From: Chroococcidiopsidaceae cyanobacterium CP_BM_RX_35
Lineage (GTDB): Bacteria; Cyanobacteriota; Cyanobacteriia; Cyanobacteriales; Chroococcidiopsidaceae
Length of the DNA: 7,063 nucleotides
Reading direction: 5' to 3'
NCBI GenBank assembly: GCA_019242465.1
Contig: JAFAVL010000769.1
Span: 1 to 7,063, forward strand
The notes beneath the pieces are model-generated. The model saw only the letters and a program-made list of their open reading frames with translations. It did not search any database and was not told where the DNA came from. The position numbers were made by a program, and so were the translations under genes. Of this stretch, positions 1-6,684 are shown one piece after another (positions within the stretch are counted from its first letter, which is position 1; the number at the start of each line of letters is the position of its first letter).

Positions 1-428
<428 letters not shown>

Positions 429-1160
429 TTAACTTTCAGTTTCTGCTGCCGGACTAGGAGAGTTTTCTTCGGTTAAGAGAGCAGGAGCAGCAACTTTAAC
501 CATGGCATGACGTAAGACGCGATCACCCAGGAAATAACCCCGGACAAGCTCTTCCAACACTGTCCCTTCAGGGTGCTCATCTGTTGGTTGCCGCATCACA
601 GCTTCATGCAAATTGGGGTCAAACTCCATGCCCTCAGGTCGCATAACTGAGACACCCAGGCGCTTCAAGGTATCAACCATCTGCCTATAGACGCTTTGAT
701 AACTTCGATGAATGTTAATCTCAGCCTCAGTTTCTGGTTTCAAATGCGCTCGCGCCCGCTCAAAATTATCGACCACTGGCAGCAATTCAGCGATCGTAGC
801 GCTCTTGACCTGATGTTCCAGCTCTTCTTTCTCTTTCAGTGTCCGCTTGCGGAAATTCTCGAAATCTGCGGCAATCCGCATGTATTGACCACTGCGCTCT
901 TCTAGAGCTGTTCTGAGAGACTCTACCTGCTTAGCCAATTCTGACAAAGCTGCTTGGGATTCTGCCTCGGCTACGGCATTTTCCTCTCCTGTCATGACTG
1001 CCTCAACATTGGGTTGTGCTGCCTCTTGGCGCTCGGGCTCTGTAACTTCCTGATTCAAATTCGTTTGAGCTGCTGTTGTATCGCTCGCCATGGCTCGCTT
1101 TTCCTCTGAGCTATCACCCTGTCCGTGTGCCGTGTTGTCTATCTGCTTTTCCTCGTCCAT
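429..1160 (-). CDS. grpE: GrpE, nucleotide exchange factor of DnaK
   Basis: GrpE dimers open the DnaK nucleotide-binding domain and release ADP, resetting the chaperone cycle in the cytosol; GrpE can also act as a thermosensor. The protein is 243 residues. Residues 1-65 are acidic, Q/A/E-rich and probably disordered. Residues 66-118 look like the long dimerising coiled-coil helix and include [14 protein letters not shown] (93-106). [11 protein letters not shown] (126-136), [11 protein letters not shown] (178-188) and the beta-domain signature [30 protein letters not shown] block (199-224) are all diagnostic of GrpE. A short S/P/A/E-rich tail follows. The ATG at 1158-1160 is preceded only by a weak purine stretch (AGAGA); ATG codons at residues 24 and 56 are possible alternatives, since the N-terminus is not conserved. 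It is the first gene of a grpE-dnaK unit and diverges from pilB. Confidence 0.97.
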   Translation of the reverse strand: MDEEKQIDNTAHGQGDSSEEKRAMASDTTAAQTNLNQEVTEPERQEAAQPNVEAVMTGEENAVAEAESQAALSELAKQVESLRTALEERSGQYMRIAADFENFRKRTLKEKEELEHQVKSATIAELLPVVDNFERARAHLKPETEAEINIHRSYQSVYRQMVDTLKRLGVSVMRPEGMEFDPNLHEAVMRQPTDEHPEGTVLEELVRGYFLGDRVLRHAMVKVAAPALLTEENSPSPAAETES

Positions 1161-1189
1161 ATTTCTCTAGCTATAGAATGCCCGGCTTC

Positions 1190-1217
1190 CTAATTCGATC
1201 GATCAGTTTGGCGTCAA
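1190..1217 (-). promoter_or_regulatory. Possible grpE promoter
   Basis: On the minus strand TTGACG (1212-1217) fits a -35 box. It is separated by 16 bases from AATTAG (1190-1195), which matches the -10 consensus at only three of six positions. It would place transcription start roughly 20-25 bases upstream of the grpE start codon. The -35 match is good and the -10 is poor, so this is a tentative call. No CIRCE operator is visible nearby, so HrcA control is not supported. Confidence 0.25.
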
Positions 1218-1249
1218 AAAGACAGAATTCGGGATTTCTGATCTATATA

Positions 1250-1303
1250 TAGCAATTTTGACTAGCGATTTTGCTGAAATAGCAATTTTGCCTCAGCGTT
1301 TTG
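1250..1303 (+). repeat. Direct-repeat cluster upstream of pilB
   Basis: TAGCAATTTTG occurs at 1250-1260 and again at 1280-1290, with the one-mismatch copy TAGCGATTTTG at 1263-1273 and a shortened, diverged copy CAGCGTTTTG at 1294-1303. Start-to-start spacings are 13, 17 and about 14 bases. TTGCT (1271-1275) and AGCAA (1281-1285) also form a 5-bp dyad between copies 2 and 3. Repeats of this size in a divergent promoter region suggest iterated binding sites for a regulator of grpE, pilB or both; the regulator is unknown. Confidence 0.6.
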
Positions 1304-1305
1304 GG

Positions 1306-1311
1306 AATACT
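1306..1311 (+). promoter_or_regulatory. Possible -10 box for pilB
   Basis: AATACT matches the bacterial -10 consensus TATAAT at four of six positions and lies about 45 bases upstream of the pilB start codon. No good -35 box is seen 16-18 bases upstream; that position falls in the direct-repeat cluster, which could fit an activator-dependent promoter. Weak evidence only. Confidence 0.22.
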
Positions 1312-1333
1312 CTAGATGGAACCGGAATCTAGA
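1311..1333 (+). promoter_or_regulatory. Perfect 7-bp inverted repeat before pilB
   Basis: TCTAGAT (1311-1317) and ATCTAGA (1327-1333) form a perfect 7-bp inverted repeat around the 9-base spacer GGAACCGGA. It ends 23 bases before the pilB ATG. It could be an operator at the transcription start or a hairpin in the pilB leader. pilB lacks a visible Shine-Dalgarno, so a leader structure here could influence translation. The function is inference. Confidence 0.5.
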
Positions 1334-1356
1334 AATGCTCAAGATATCCATTACTT

Positions 1357-3354
1357 ATGGTTAACTCCTCATCACAGCGACGCGCCCTCATAGTCAAGAA
1401 TGACTTTCCGGCTTTCGGCAACAAGCTGATTGAGGCTGGATATGTGAATCATGAGCAAATGAAGCACGCAGTTGCAGAAAGTCGCACAACCGGGAAACCG
1501 CTGACGGAGGTGCTAAAAGCCTTATCTGGACGACAACTGCCTCCCGATCTGTTGAGACAGTACAAGAAGCAGCAATTATTTGAACTGAAAATTCTTTACG
1601 GCGTCGAATTTATTGATCCCGAACTTAAACAAGTTGCTGACCATCAGGTAGAACAGCTGATTGATAGCTTGATTCCGATAGAAGTTTGTCAGCGCTATCG
1701 TTTATTGCCGCTCTCGAAGAGCGAGCAGCCACCTTCCGTCTTAGTGGCAATGGTGAATCCGGATAATCTGGAGGCTCAAGACGATCTAAAACGGATTCTG
1801 CGCCCCAAAGGTCTGGAGTTGCAGCGCATAGTGATTGCCCTGGAAGATTACCTACAGTTGATCGACAAATACCGGGAAGAGCACGGTAAACGCCAAAAGC
1901 TGCTGGAACTCCAAAAGGCGGTGGATGTCAAGGCGGATCTAGAGGAGCTAGAGTTTCTTGCCGATAAAGTAGCCGATGAGCTTGATGATGACCTGAGTGA
2001 GGCGATGAAGGGAGCTGAGGATGCTCCCATTATTAGCCTTGTTAATAAAATTCTCGCTAAAGCACTGCAAGAGGAAGTTTCCGACATCCATATAGAGCCT
2101 CAAGAAGAGAGCTTACGCATCCGATTCCGCAAAGATAGTGTGCTGCGTCAGGCGTTCGATCCGTTGCCTAAAATGATTATCCCCGCAGTCACGGCCCGCT
2201 TCAAAATTATTTCTAACCTAGATATCGCTGAACGGCGCATGCCCCAAGATGGTCGTATCCGTCGGCTATATCAGGGTCGTAAAATTGACTTTCGCGTCAG
2301 TACCTTACCCAGTCGCTACGGGGAAAAAGTGGTGCTGCGGATTCTAGATAACTCGGTTACGCAACTTGGCTTAAATAAACTAATTAGCGATCCAGAGAGT
2401 TTGGTCATTGTACAGGAAATGGTCAGCCGCCCTTTCGGTCTGATCCTAGTGACAGGACCAACTGGTTCTGGTAAGACGACGACACTGTATTCGGCTTTGG
2501 CAGAACGCAATAGCCCTGGCATCAATATCAGCACTGTAGAAGACCCGATTGAGTACACTCTACCTGGTCTGACACAAGTGCAGGTGATTCGGGAAAAGGG
2601 ACTAGATTTTGCCCTAGCACTGCGGGCTTTCTTGCGGCAAGATCCGGACGTGCTGCTGGTGGGTGAGACTCGGGATTCTGAAACAGCCAAAACGGCAATT
2701 GAGGCAGCTTTAACTGGGCACTTGGTGCTAACAACGCTACATACAAATGATGCTGCCGGAGCAATTGTGCGCCTAGAAGAAATGGGTGTCGAGCCGTTCA
2801 TGGTTTCCAGTTCCCTAATTGGAGTCTTGGCACAGCGCTTGGTGCGGCGCGTTTGTGCCGATTGTCGCGTCGCCTACACACCTAGCTCAGCGGAACTGGC
2901 TCACTTTGGTCTATCGGCTTCCCAAGGAGTGGCACTCACTATATACAAAGCCAATACCCTGCACCCAGAAGAAGTCCAAGCAGCTAAAACCAAAGGTCAG
3001 CTCTGCTCGAAGTGTCATGGCGTTGGCTATAAGGGGCGGTGTGGGGTTTATGAAGTGATGCGGATGACCGAGCGGCTGCAAGGCTTAATTACTGAAGGGG
3101 CACCAACGGAGCGGATCAAGGAAGTGGCGGTCGAAGAGGGTATGAAGACTTTGCTGGCTTACAGCCTCGAATTGGTGCAACAGGGTCATACGACCTTGGA
3201 AGAGGTCGAACGCGTAACATTTACCGATTCTGGTCTAGAGGCAGAGCTGAAAGCAAAGCGGAAGAGTTCTCTAGAATGCCGGACTTGTCATGCAGAATTA
3301 AAACCAGAGTGGCTAGAGTGTCCCTACTGCATGACGGCACGGTTTCAGGAGTAG
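1357..3354 (+). CDS. pilB: PilB, type IV pilus extension ATPase
   Basis: Hexameric cytoplasmic ATPase that powers pilin polymerisation at the inner-membrane platform PilC. The protein is 665 residues, longer than typical proteobacterial PilB (about 565). Residues 19-90 resemble an MshEN/T2SSE N-terminal repeat (FGNKLIEAGYVNHEQM, then TGKPL), and 94-170 form a second N-domain. An acidic linker (194-222) leads to the ATPase core: Walker A GPTGSGKTTT (367-376, K373), Asp box TVEDPIEY (393-400), Walker B DPDVLLVGETRD (429-440, E437), His box TGHLVLTTLHTN (453-464). The usual zinc-binding cysteine pairs are C500/C503 and C550/C553. A further four-cysteine module, C641/C644 and C655/C658, forms the extreme C-terminus. 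The ATG has no clear Shine-Dalgarno, but the N-terminus fits cyanobacterial PilB1 as I recall it. First gene of the pilB-pilT-pilC cluster. Confidence 0.97.
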   Translation: MVNSSSQRRALIVKNDFPAFGNKLIEAGYVNHEQMKHAVAESRTTGKPLTEVLKALSGRQLPPDLLRQYKKQQLFELKILYGVEFIDPELKQVADHQVEQLIDSLIPIEVCQRYRLLPLSKSEQPPSVLVAMVNPDNLEAQDDLKRILRPKGLELQRIVIALEDYLQLIDKYREEHGKRQKLLELQKAVDVKADLEELEFLADKVADELDDDLSEAMKGAEDAPIISLVNKILAKALQEEVSDIHIEPQEESLRIRFRKDSVLRQAFDPLPKMIIPAVTARFKIISNLDIAERRMPQDGRIRRLYQGRKIDFRVSTLPSRYGEKVVLRILDNSVTQLGLNKLISDPESLVIVQEMVSRPFGLILVTGPTGSGKTTTLYSALAERNSPGINISTVEDPIEYTLPGLTQVQVIREKGLDFALALRAFLRQDPDVLLVGETRDSETAKTAIEAALTGHLVLTTLHTNDAAGAIVRLEEMGVEPFMVSSSLIGVLAQRLVRRVCADCRVAYTPSSAELAHFGLSASQGVALTIYKANTLHPEEVQAAKTKGQLCSKCHGVGYKGRCGVYEVMRMTERLQGLITEGAPTERIKEVAVEEGMKTLLAYSLELVQQGHTTLEEVERVTFTDSGLEAELKAKRKSSLECRTCHAELKPEWLECPYCMTARFQE

Positions 3355-3431
3355 GGGATGGGGAGGCAGGGGGGACTCGGGGTCCCCTTTGGGGATAGGG
3401 GGGAGAGGGGGCAGGGGGCAGGGGGGCAGGG
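3355..3431 (+). repeat. G-run repeat tract between pilB and pilT
   Basis: Starting at the pilB stop codon, about 77 bases consist mostly of runs of three to six G separated by one to four other bases. At the end are near-tandem units of CAGGGGG with a period of 7-8 (starting at 3412, 3419 and 3427). Heptamer-like G/C-rich repeats are known from cyanobacterial intergenic regions (STRR type). On the coding strand the tract has many options to form G-quadruplexes. It also contains a 6-bp hairpin, GGGGAC (3371-3376) with GTCCCC (3382-3387). Its role, if any, is unknown. Confidence 0.75.
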
Positions 3432-3451
3432 AGAGAATATTATCTATATCA

Positions 3452-3481
3452 TTGTTTTGCTCTATGAGTTTTACATTTAAT
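3452..3481 (+). promoter_or_regulatory. Possible pilT promoter
   Basis: TTGTTT (3452-3457) and TTTAAT (3476-3481, five of six consensus bases) are 18 bases apart in an AT-rich stretch just after the G-rich tract. Transcription would start near 3488, a few bases before the pilT Shine-Dalgarno. This would allow pilT to be expressed separately from pilB. The -35 box matches only three bases, so the call is tentative. Confidence 0.3.
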
Positions 3482-3494
3482 GCAATCGCTTGTT

Positions 3495-3500
3495 AAGGAG
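3495..3500 (+). promoter_or_regulatory. Strong ribosome binding site of pilT
   Basis: AAGGAG stands 8 bases before the ATG at 3509, a near-ideal Shine-Dalgarno spacing. It fixes the pilT start over the nearby in-frame ATGs at codons 4 and 5. No other gene in this window has a comparable site. Confidence 0.85.
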
Positions 3501-3508
3501 ATGAACAT

Positions 3509-4627
3509 ATGGAATTAATGATGGAAGACTTGATGGAGCAGGTGATCGAAAAAGGCGGCTCAGACCTTCATGTCTCGGCTGGTCTACCACCTCATATCCG
3601 CGTCAGTGGTAAATTAACTCCGACAGAACACGAACCGTTGACGCCAGAGCAGTGCCAGCGACTGATCTTTAGCATTTTGAACAACACCCAGCGCAAAAAT
3701 CTAGAGCAGAACTGGGAACTCGATTGCTCTTATGGCATTAAGGGATTGGCTCGCTTCCGCGTCAATGTCTATAAGGATCGCGGTGCTTATGCTGCTTGTC
3801 TCAGAGCGCTGTCTTCTAAAATTCCCAGTATGGCTAGCCTGAATTTGCCAGAGATTGTCCGAGAAACCTCTGAAAAGCCAAGGGGATTAGTGCTGGTGAC
3901 AGGACCAACAGGCTCTGGTAAGTCAACAACCTTGGCTGCCATGATCAACAACATTAACCTGACACGAGCCGAACACATTCTCACTGTTGAAGACCCAATC
4001 GAATTTGTCTATGAATCAGTTAAGAGCATCATCCACCAGCGTCAGGTGGGGGAAGACACAAAAAGCTTTGCCAATGCTCTAAGGGCTGCTCTACGGGAAG
4101 ACCCAGATGTCATCCTTGTCGGTGAGATGCGTGACTTGGAGACAATTTCTCTGGCAATCACTGCGGCAGAAACTGGTCACTTAGTATTTGGCACTTTACA
4201 CACGAGTTCGGCAGCACAGACTGTAGACCGGATGGTTGATGTATTTCCTCCAGAGCAACAACAACAAGTTCGCGTCCAGTTATCTAACTCTCTAATTGCT
4301 GTATTCAGTCAGACTCTCGTGCCAAGAAAAGACCCCAAACCAAATCAGTTTGGGCGAGTCATGGCTCAGGAAATTATGATTGTGACTCCCGCGATCGCTA
4401 ACCTCTTACGGGAAGGCAAAACTGCCCAAATCTACTCTGCGATTCAAACCGGAGGCAAATTGGGGATGCAAACCCTAGAAAAGGTTTTAGCAGATCTGTA
4501 TCAAGCAGGAACCATCTCTTTTGAATCGGCAATGGCTAAGACTTCTAGACCAGATGAACTTCAGCGTCTCATTGGTGGTGTTCCTCCTTCAGCTTCAGGT
4601 GCCAAGCCTGGTGCCTATGTCAGATAA
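3509..4627 (+). CDS. pilT: PilT, type IV pilus retraction ATPase
   Basis: Hexameric cytoplasmic ATPase that depolymerises pilin and retracts the pilus, giving twitching motility and DNA uptake. The protein is 372 residues, slightly above the usual 345-370. The N-terminal PAS-like domain begins MELMMEDLMEQVIEKGGSDLH and ends near residue 110. Walker A is GPTGSGKST (132-140, K138), the Asp box TVEDPIEF (159-166), Walker B DPDVILVGEMRD (198-209, E206), and the His box ETGHLVFGTLHT (221-232). The PilT-specific retraction motif, AIRNLIRE in Pseudomonas, appears as AIANLLRE (295-302), followed by AQIYSAIQTG. This motif and the absence of zinc-binding CxxC pairs separate it from PilB. The C-terminal tail (about 355-372) is G/P/S/A-rich. 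Its place between pilB and pilC suggests the primary PilT1 paralogue rather than PilT2/PilU. Confidence 0.97.
   Translation: MELMMEDLMEQVIEKGGSDLHVSAGLPPHIRVSGKLTPTEHEPLTPEQCQRLIFSILNNTQRKNLEQNWELDCSYGIKGLARFRVNVYKDRGAYAACLRALSSKIPSMASLNLPEIVRETSEKPRGLVLVTGPTGSGKSTTLAAMINNINLTRAEHILTVEDPIEFVYESVKSIIHQRQVGEDTKSFANALRAALREDPDVILVGEMRDLETISLAITAAETGHLVFGTLHTSSAAQTVDRMVDVFPPEQQQQVRVQLSNSLIAVFSQTLVPRKDPKPNQFGRVMAQEIMIVTPAIANLLREGKTAQIYSAIQTGGKLGMQTLEKVLADLYQAGTISFESAMAKTSRPDELQRLIGGVPPSASGAKPGAYVR
4391..4398. repeat. HIP1 octamer
   Basis: GCGATCGC, the highly iterated palindrome 1 abundant in many cyanobacterial genomes, lies inside pilT. It supports the taxonomic assignment. Confidence 0.85.
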
Positions 4628-4639
4628 AACCTCGCTAAT

Positions 4640-4660
4640 CCCCTACTTCCCTACTCCCTA
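4640..4660 (+). repeat. C-rich heptamer-like repeat between pilT and pilC
   Basis: Three imperfect units, CCCTACTT, CCCTACT and CCCTA, fill most of the 36-base pilT-pilC gap and end three bases before the pilC ATG. They take the place where a Shine-Dalgarno would sit. Read on the opposite strand the unit is AGTAGGG, similar to the AGTAGGGG that opens the G-run tract at the pilB stop. This is a short cyanobacterial-type heptamer repeat; function unknown. Confidence 0.55.
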
Positions 4661-4663
4661 GCC

Positions 4664-5893
4664 ATGCCAACCTACGTTGCTCGCGTTCGCGATTCTAAAG
4701 GAAACGCCAAGAAAGAGAAAGTTGTTGCCGAAACACCAGGACAAGCTCGTTCGGCTCTTAGACAACAAGGTTTTTTCATCCAAGAAATCAAACAAGCTCA
4801 AAGCCTCAGCCTCAAAAGTGATATTGACCTATCGGGAATTCAGTCAGCCCTGACGGGTGTTTCTGTCAAGGATAAAGCCGTTTTTTCGCGTCAATTTGCA
4901 GCTTTGGTCAATGCTGGTGTGGCAATCGTGAGAGGGCTCGGCTTGCTGTCGGAGCAATGTCGCAATCCCAAAATGAAAAAAGCCCTCTCGGAAATTAGCT
5001 CTGACGTTCAACAAGGCGTCAATCTCTCCGAGGCAATGCGTAAGCATCCTCAGTGCTTCGATAATCTTTACGTCAGCATGATCCAAGCGGGTGAAGTTGG
5101 GGGCGTTCTAGACGAAGTCCTAAACCGATTAGCCAAGTTGCTAGAGGATGTGGCAAAACTACAGAACCAAATTAAGTCAGCCATGGCTTACCCAACTGTA
5201 GTCGGTTTACTCGCCATTGCTATCTTTATCGGCATGACCGTGTTTCTGATCCCAATCTTCGCTGGCATTTTCAAACAACTAAACGCCCCATTACCAGCGC
5301 TAACGCAGTTCATGCTGGGTGTCAGCGAGGTCCTAAGAAGTTGGAAGCTTGTTGTTGTCATTGGCTTGGTGATTGCGGCAACCATTGCTTATCGGATGTA
5401 CTACAAAACACGAGTGGGCAGAGAAACAATCGACCGTCTTTCTCTAAAGGTGCCCTTGTTTGGTGACTTGATTCAAAAAACAGCCGTAGCCCGTTTCAGC
5501 CGTACATTTGGGGCTTTGACTCGTTCTGGTGTGCCAATTCTCACTGCCTTAGAAATTATTCGGGATACAGCAGGAAACCAGGTGATTGCCAATGCAGTAG
5601 ACGCCTCGCGGCGAGACATTCAACAGGGCGGCATGATCAGCATCGCTTTAGAAAAAGAAAAAGTCTTCCCTGTCATGGCAATACAGATGATTTCTATTGG
5701 TGAAGAAACAGGTGAGTTAGACAAAATGCTAGGGAAAGTTGCCGACTTCTACGAAGATGAGGTCGAGCAAGCAGTGAAAGCTTTAACCAGCATCATAGAA
5801 CCTCTGATGATTGTAGTTCTAGGGGGAATGGTGGGGATGATTCTACTCTCAATGTATCTGCCGCTATTTAGCGTCTTTGACCATATTAAATAG
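4664..5893 (+). CDS. pilC: PilC, type IV pilus inner-membrane platform protein
   Basis: Polytopic inner-membrane protein (GspF family) whose cytoplasmic domains sit in the pore of the PilB or PilT hexamer and turn with it during pilus extension and retraction. The 409 residues match the family length. Two duplicated T2SSF domains are visible. FSRQFAALVNAGV (74-86) parallels FSRTFGALTRSGV (278-290), and MIQAGEVGGVLD (139-150) parallels MISIGEETGELD (342-353). Probable membrane helices lie at about 178-202, 228-246 and 376-400. The N-terminal part (MPTYVARVRDSKGN, then the QARSALRQQGF region) is the usual soluble PilC domain. The ATG at 4664 lacks a Shine-Dalgarno, being preceded by a C-rich repeat. 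It lies 36 bases after pilT, so co-transcription is likely. The reading frame is intact. Confidence 0.97.
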   Translation: MPTYVARVRDSKGNAKKEKVVAETPGQARSALRQQGFFIQEIKQAQSLSLKSDIDLSGIQSALTGVSVKDKAVFSRQFAALVNAGVAIVRGLGLLSEQCRNPKMKKALSEISSDVQQGVNLSEAMRKHPQCFDNLYVSMIQAGEVGGVLDEVLNRLAKLLEDVAKLQNQIKSAMAYPTVVGLLAIAIFIGMTVFLIPIFAGIFKQLNAPLPALTQFMLGVSEVLRSWKLVVVIGLVIAATIAYRMYYKTRVGRETIDRLSLKVPLFGDLIQKTAVARFSRTFGALTRSGVPILTALEIIRDTAGNQVIANAVDASRRDIQQGGMISIALEKEKVFPVMAIQMISIGEETGELDKMLGKVADFYEDEVEQAVKALTSIIEPLMIVVLGGMVGMILLSMYLPLFSVFDHIK

Positions 5894-5928
5894 ATTTGTC
5901 ATAGGCAGAGGGCTGACAACGTTGAACT

Positions 5929-6465
5929 ATGCCTGTTAAACAATCAGATTACGAAGAGTTACTGGCGGAGTATAGCAATAACCTAGCGGCGATCGCGCTT
6001 TTGAAGCAACATCGTCCTTATCTAGAGCTGCTCCCCAGTTTGCGCCGACCAGCAGAAAGCGCAATCGTCATTACCTTACCGATTGTGCGCCTGCGGCATA
6101 CGACCTCTGTCACCAGAGGCAGTATCGTCATAGCGGCAAAATCCGCAACTTGTCTGCCTTGCGACATTGCAATTTTGATGTGTGACCCAGAGTGGAAAAT
6201 CAAAACTGGGGTTGAGATTCTTGTCTTCATTCACCGTCCTCAAGAGGACTTTTCTGATCTGTTGGGACGCTGGCGACAGACTCAGATTTTGTTGGACAAA
6301 GAGTACGAGTGGTTAATGCCCAGACGCTACCAGCATGTCATGAGTGAGGGGGATAACACGCTTCATCCTCTGTTCGTTGTGTTTTCTGAGACACCAGAAC
6401 GAATCAAACGGGGTTTAGAAGGAGCGCATCTTCCGTTTGTGGTTGAAGTGGGTCCCCTTCCTTGA
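5929..6465 (+). CDS. Hypothetical protein, 178 aa, downstream of pilC
   Basis: I do not recognise this family. It begins 35 bases after pilC on the same strand, and an in-frame TGA lies two codons before the ATG, so this is the earliest ATG possible. No Shine-Dalgarno is evident; a purine stretch (AGAGGG, 5907-5912) is too far upstream. The protein looks soluble: no signal peptide and no convincing membrane segment. Residues 1-40 seem helical (YEELLAEYSNNLAAIALLKQHRPYLELL). Residues 44-85 alternate hydrophobic and charged residues like beta strands and contain a CLPC pair (74-77). Residues 104-132 are charged with aromatics (RPQEDFSDLLGRW, KEYEWLMPRRYQ). The last 30 residues include LFVVFSETPERI and PFVVEVGP, again strand-like. 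Codon use looks like the neighbours, and a HIP1 site lies inside it. It may be co-transcribed with pilC, but a link to pili is only positional. Confidence 0.75.
   Translation: MPVKQSDYEELLAEYSNNLAAIALLKQHRPYLELLPSLRRPAESAIVITLPIVRLRHTTSVTRGSIVIAAKSATCLPCDIAILMCDPEWKIKTGVEILVFIHRPQEDFSDLLGRWRQTQILLDKEYEWLMPRRYQHVMSEGDNTLHPLFVVFSETPERIKRGLEGAHLPFVVEVGPLP
5989..5996. repeat. HIP1 octamer
   Basis: Second GCGATCGC palindrome in the window, inside the hypothetical gene after pilC. Its presence argues that this gene is long resident in the genome rather than recently acquired. Confidence 0.85.
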
Positions 6466-6684
6466 CTCCTACGCCAAAGTTAAGCGAAACTTACAAATGA
6501 CTGAAGTGTACGTTCAGGCAACTGCTAAATTTTGTTAAGTTTTGACTATATGTAATTCGATAGATGGAACATTAGTTAACAACTGGCAAGTTAGTACGTA
6601 AACGCAGTAGAGTGGGCTACCTGTTAAGGTAGTACAAAACTAGTAGGTTAGTTAAAAGAGTCCTATCTTGAGTTAGATAAGAGC
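6466..6684 (+). other. 219-base non-coding region before the DUF2997 gene
   Basis: No gene-like reading frame is seen. The region is AT-rich with many short GTTA/TTAGTTA words. A small hairpin, AAGTT (6477-6481) with AACTT (6488-6492), follows the preceding stop but has no T-run. TTGACT (6542-6547) is a good -35 match but lacks a convincing -10 at the right distance. Two short dyads lie nearer the start codon: 6617-6632, and TATCT (6664-6668) with AGATA (6675-6679). The length and content suggest a promoter region with a structured leader for DUF2997-ycf35. Confidence 0.4.
6617..6632 (+). other. Small hairpin in the DUF2997 upstream region
   Basis: CTACCT (6617-6622) pairs perfectly with AGGTAG (6627-6632) around the 4-base loop GTTA. 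It ends 52 bases before the DUF2997 start codon. It could be an operator half-site pair or a leader hairpin; at 6 bp it may also be chance. Confidence 0.35.

Noticed and set aside
1250..1303. CRISPR array
   Set aside because: The repeats are only 11 bases with spacers of a few bases, far shorter than CRISPR repeats and spacers, and no cas genes are present.
2316..2801. Minus-strand open frame of 161 codons inside pilB
   Set aside because: It is antisense to the conserved ATPase core of PilB; its serine/valine-rich translation reflects complementary codons of that core.
3371..3390. Intrinsic terminator after pilB
   Set aside because: The GGGGAC/GTCCCC hairpin is followed by only three T and then more G-runs, so it lacks the T-tract of an intrinsic terminator.
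5894..6465. Frameshifted remnant of a longer pilus gene
   Set aside because: The 178-codon frame is uninterrupted, has a stop just upstream of its ATG, and no matching extension is seen in other frames around it.
6471..6500. Terminator after the 178-aa gene
   Set aside because: The only dyad is a 5-bp AT-rich stem with no T-run; too weak to call.
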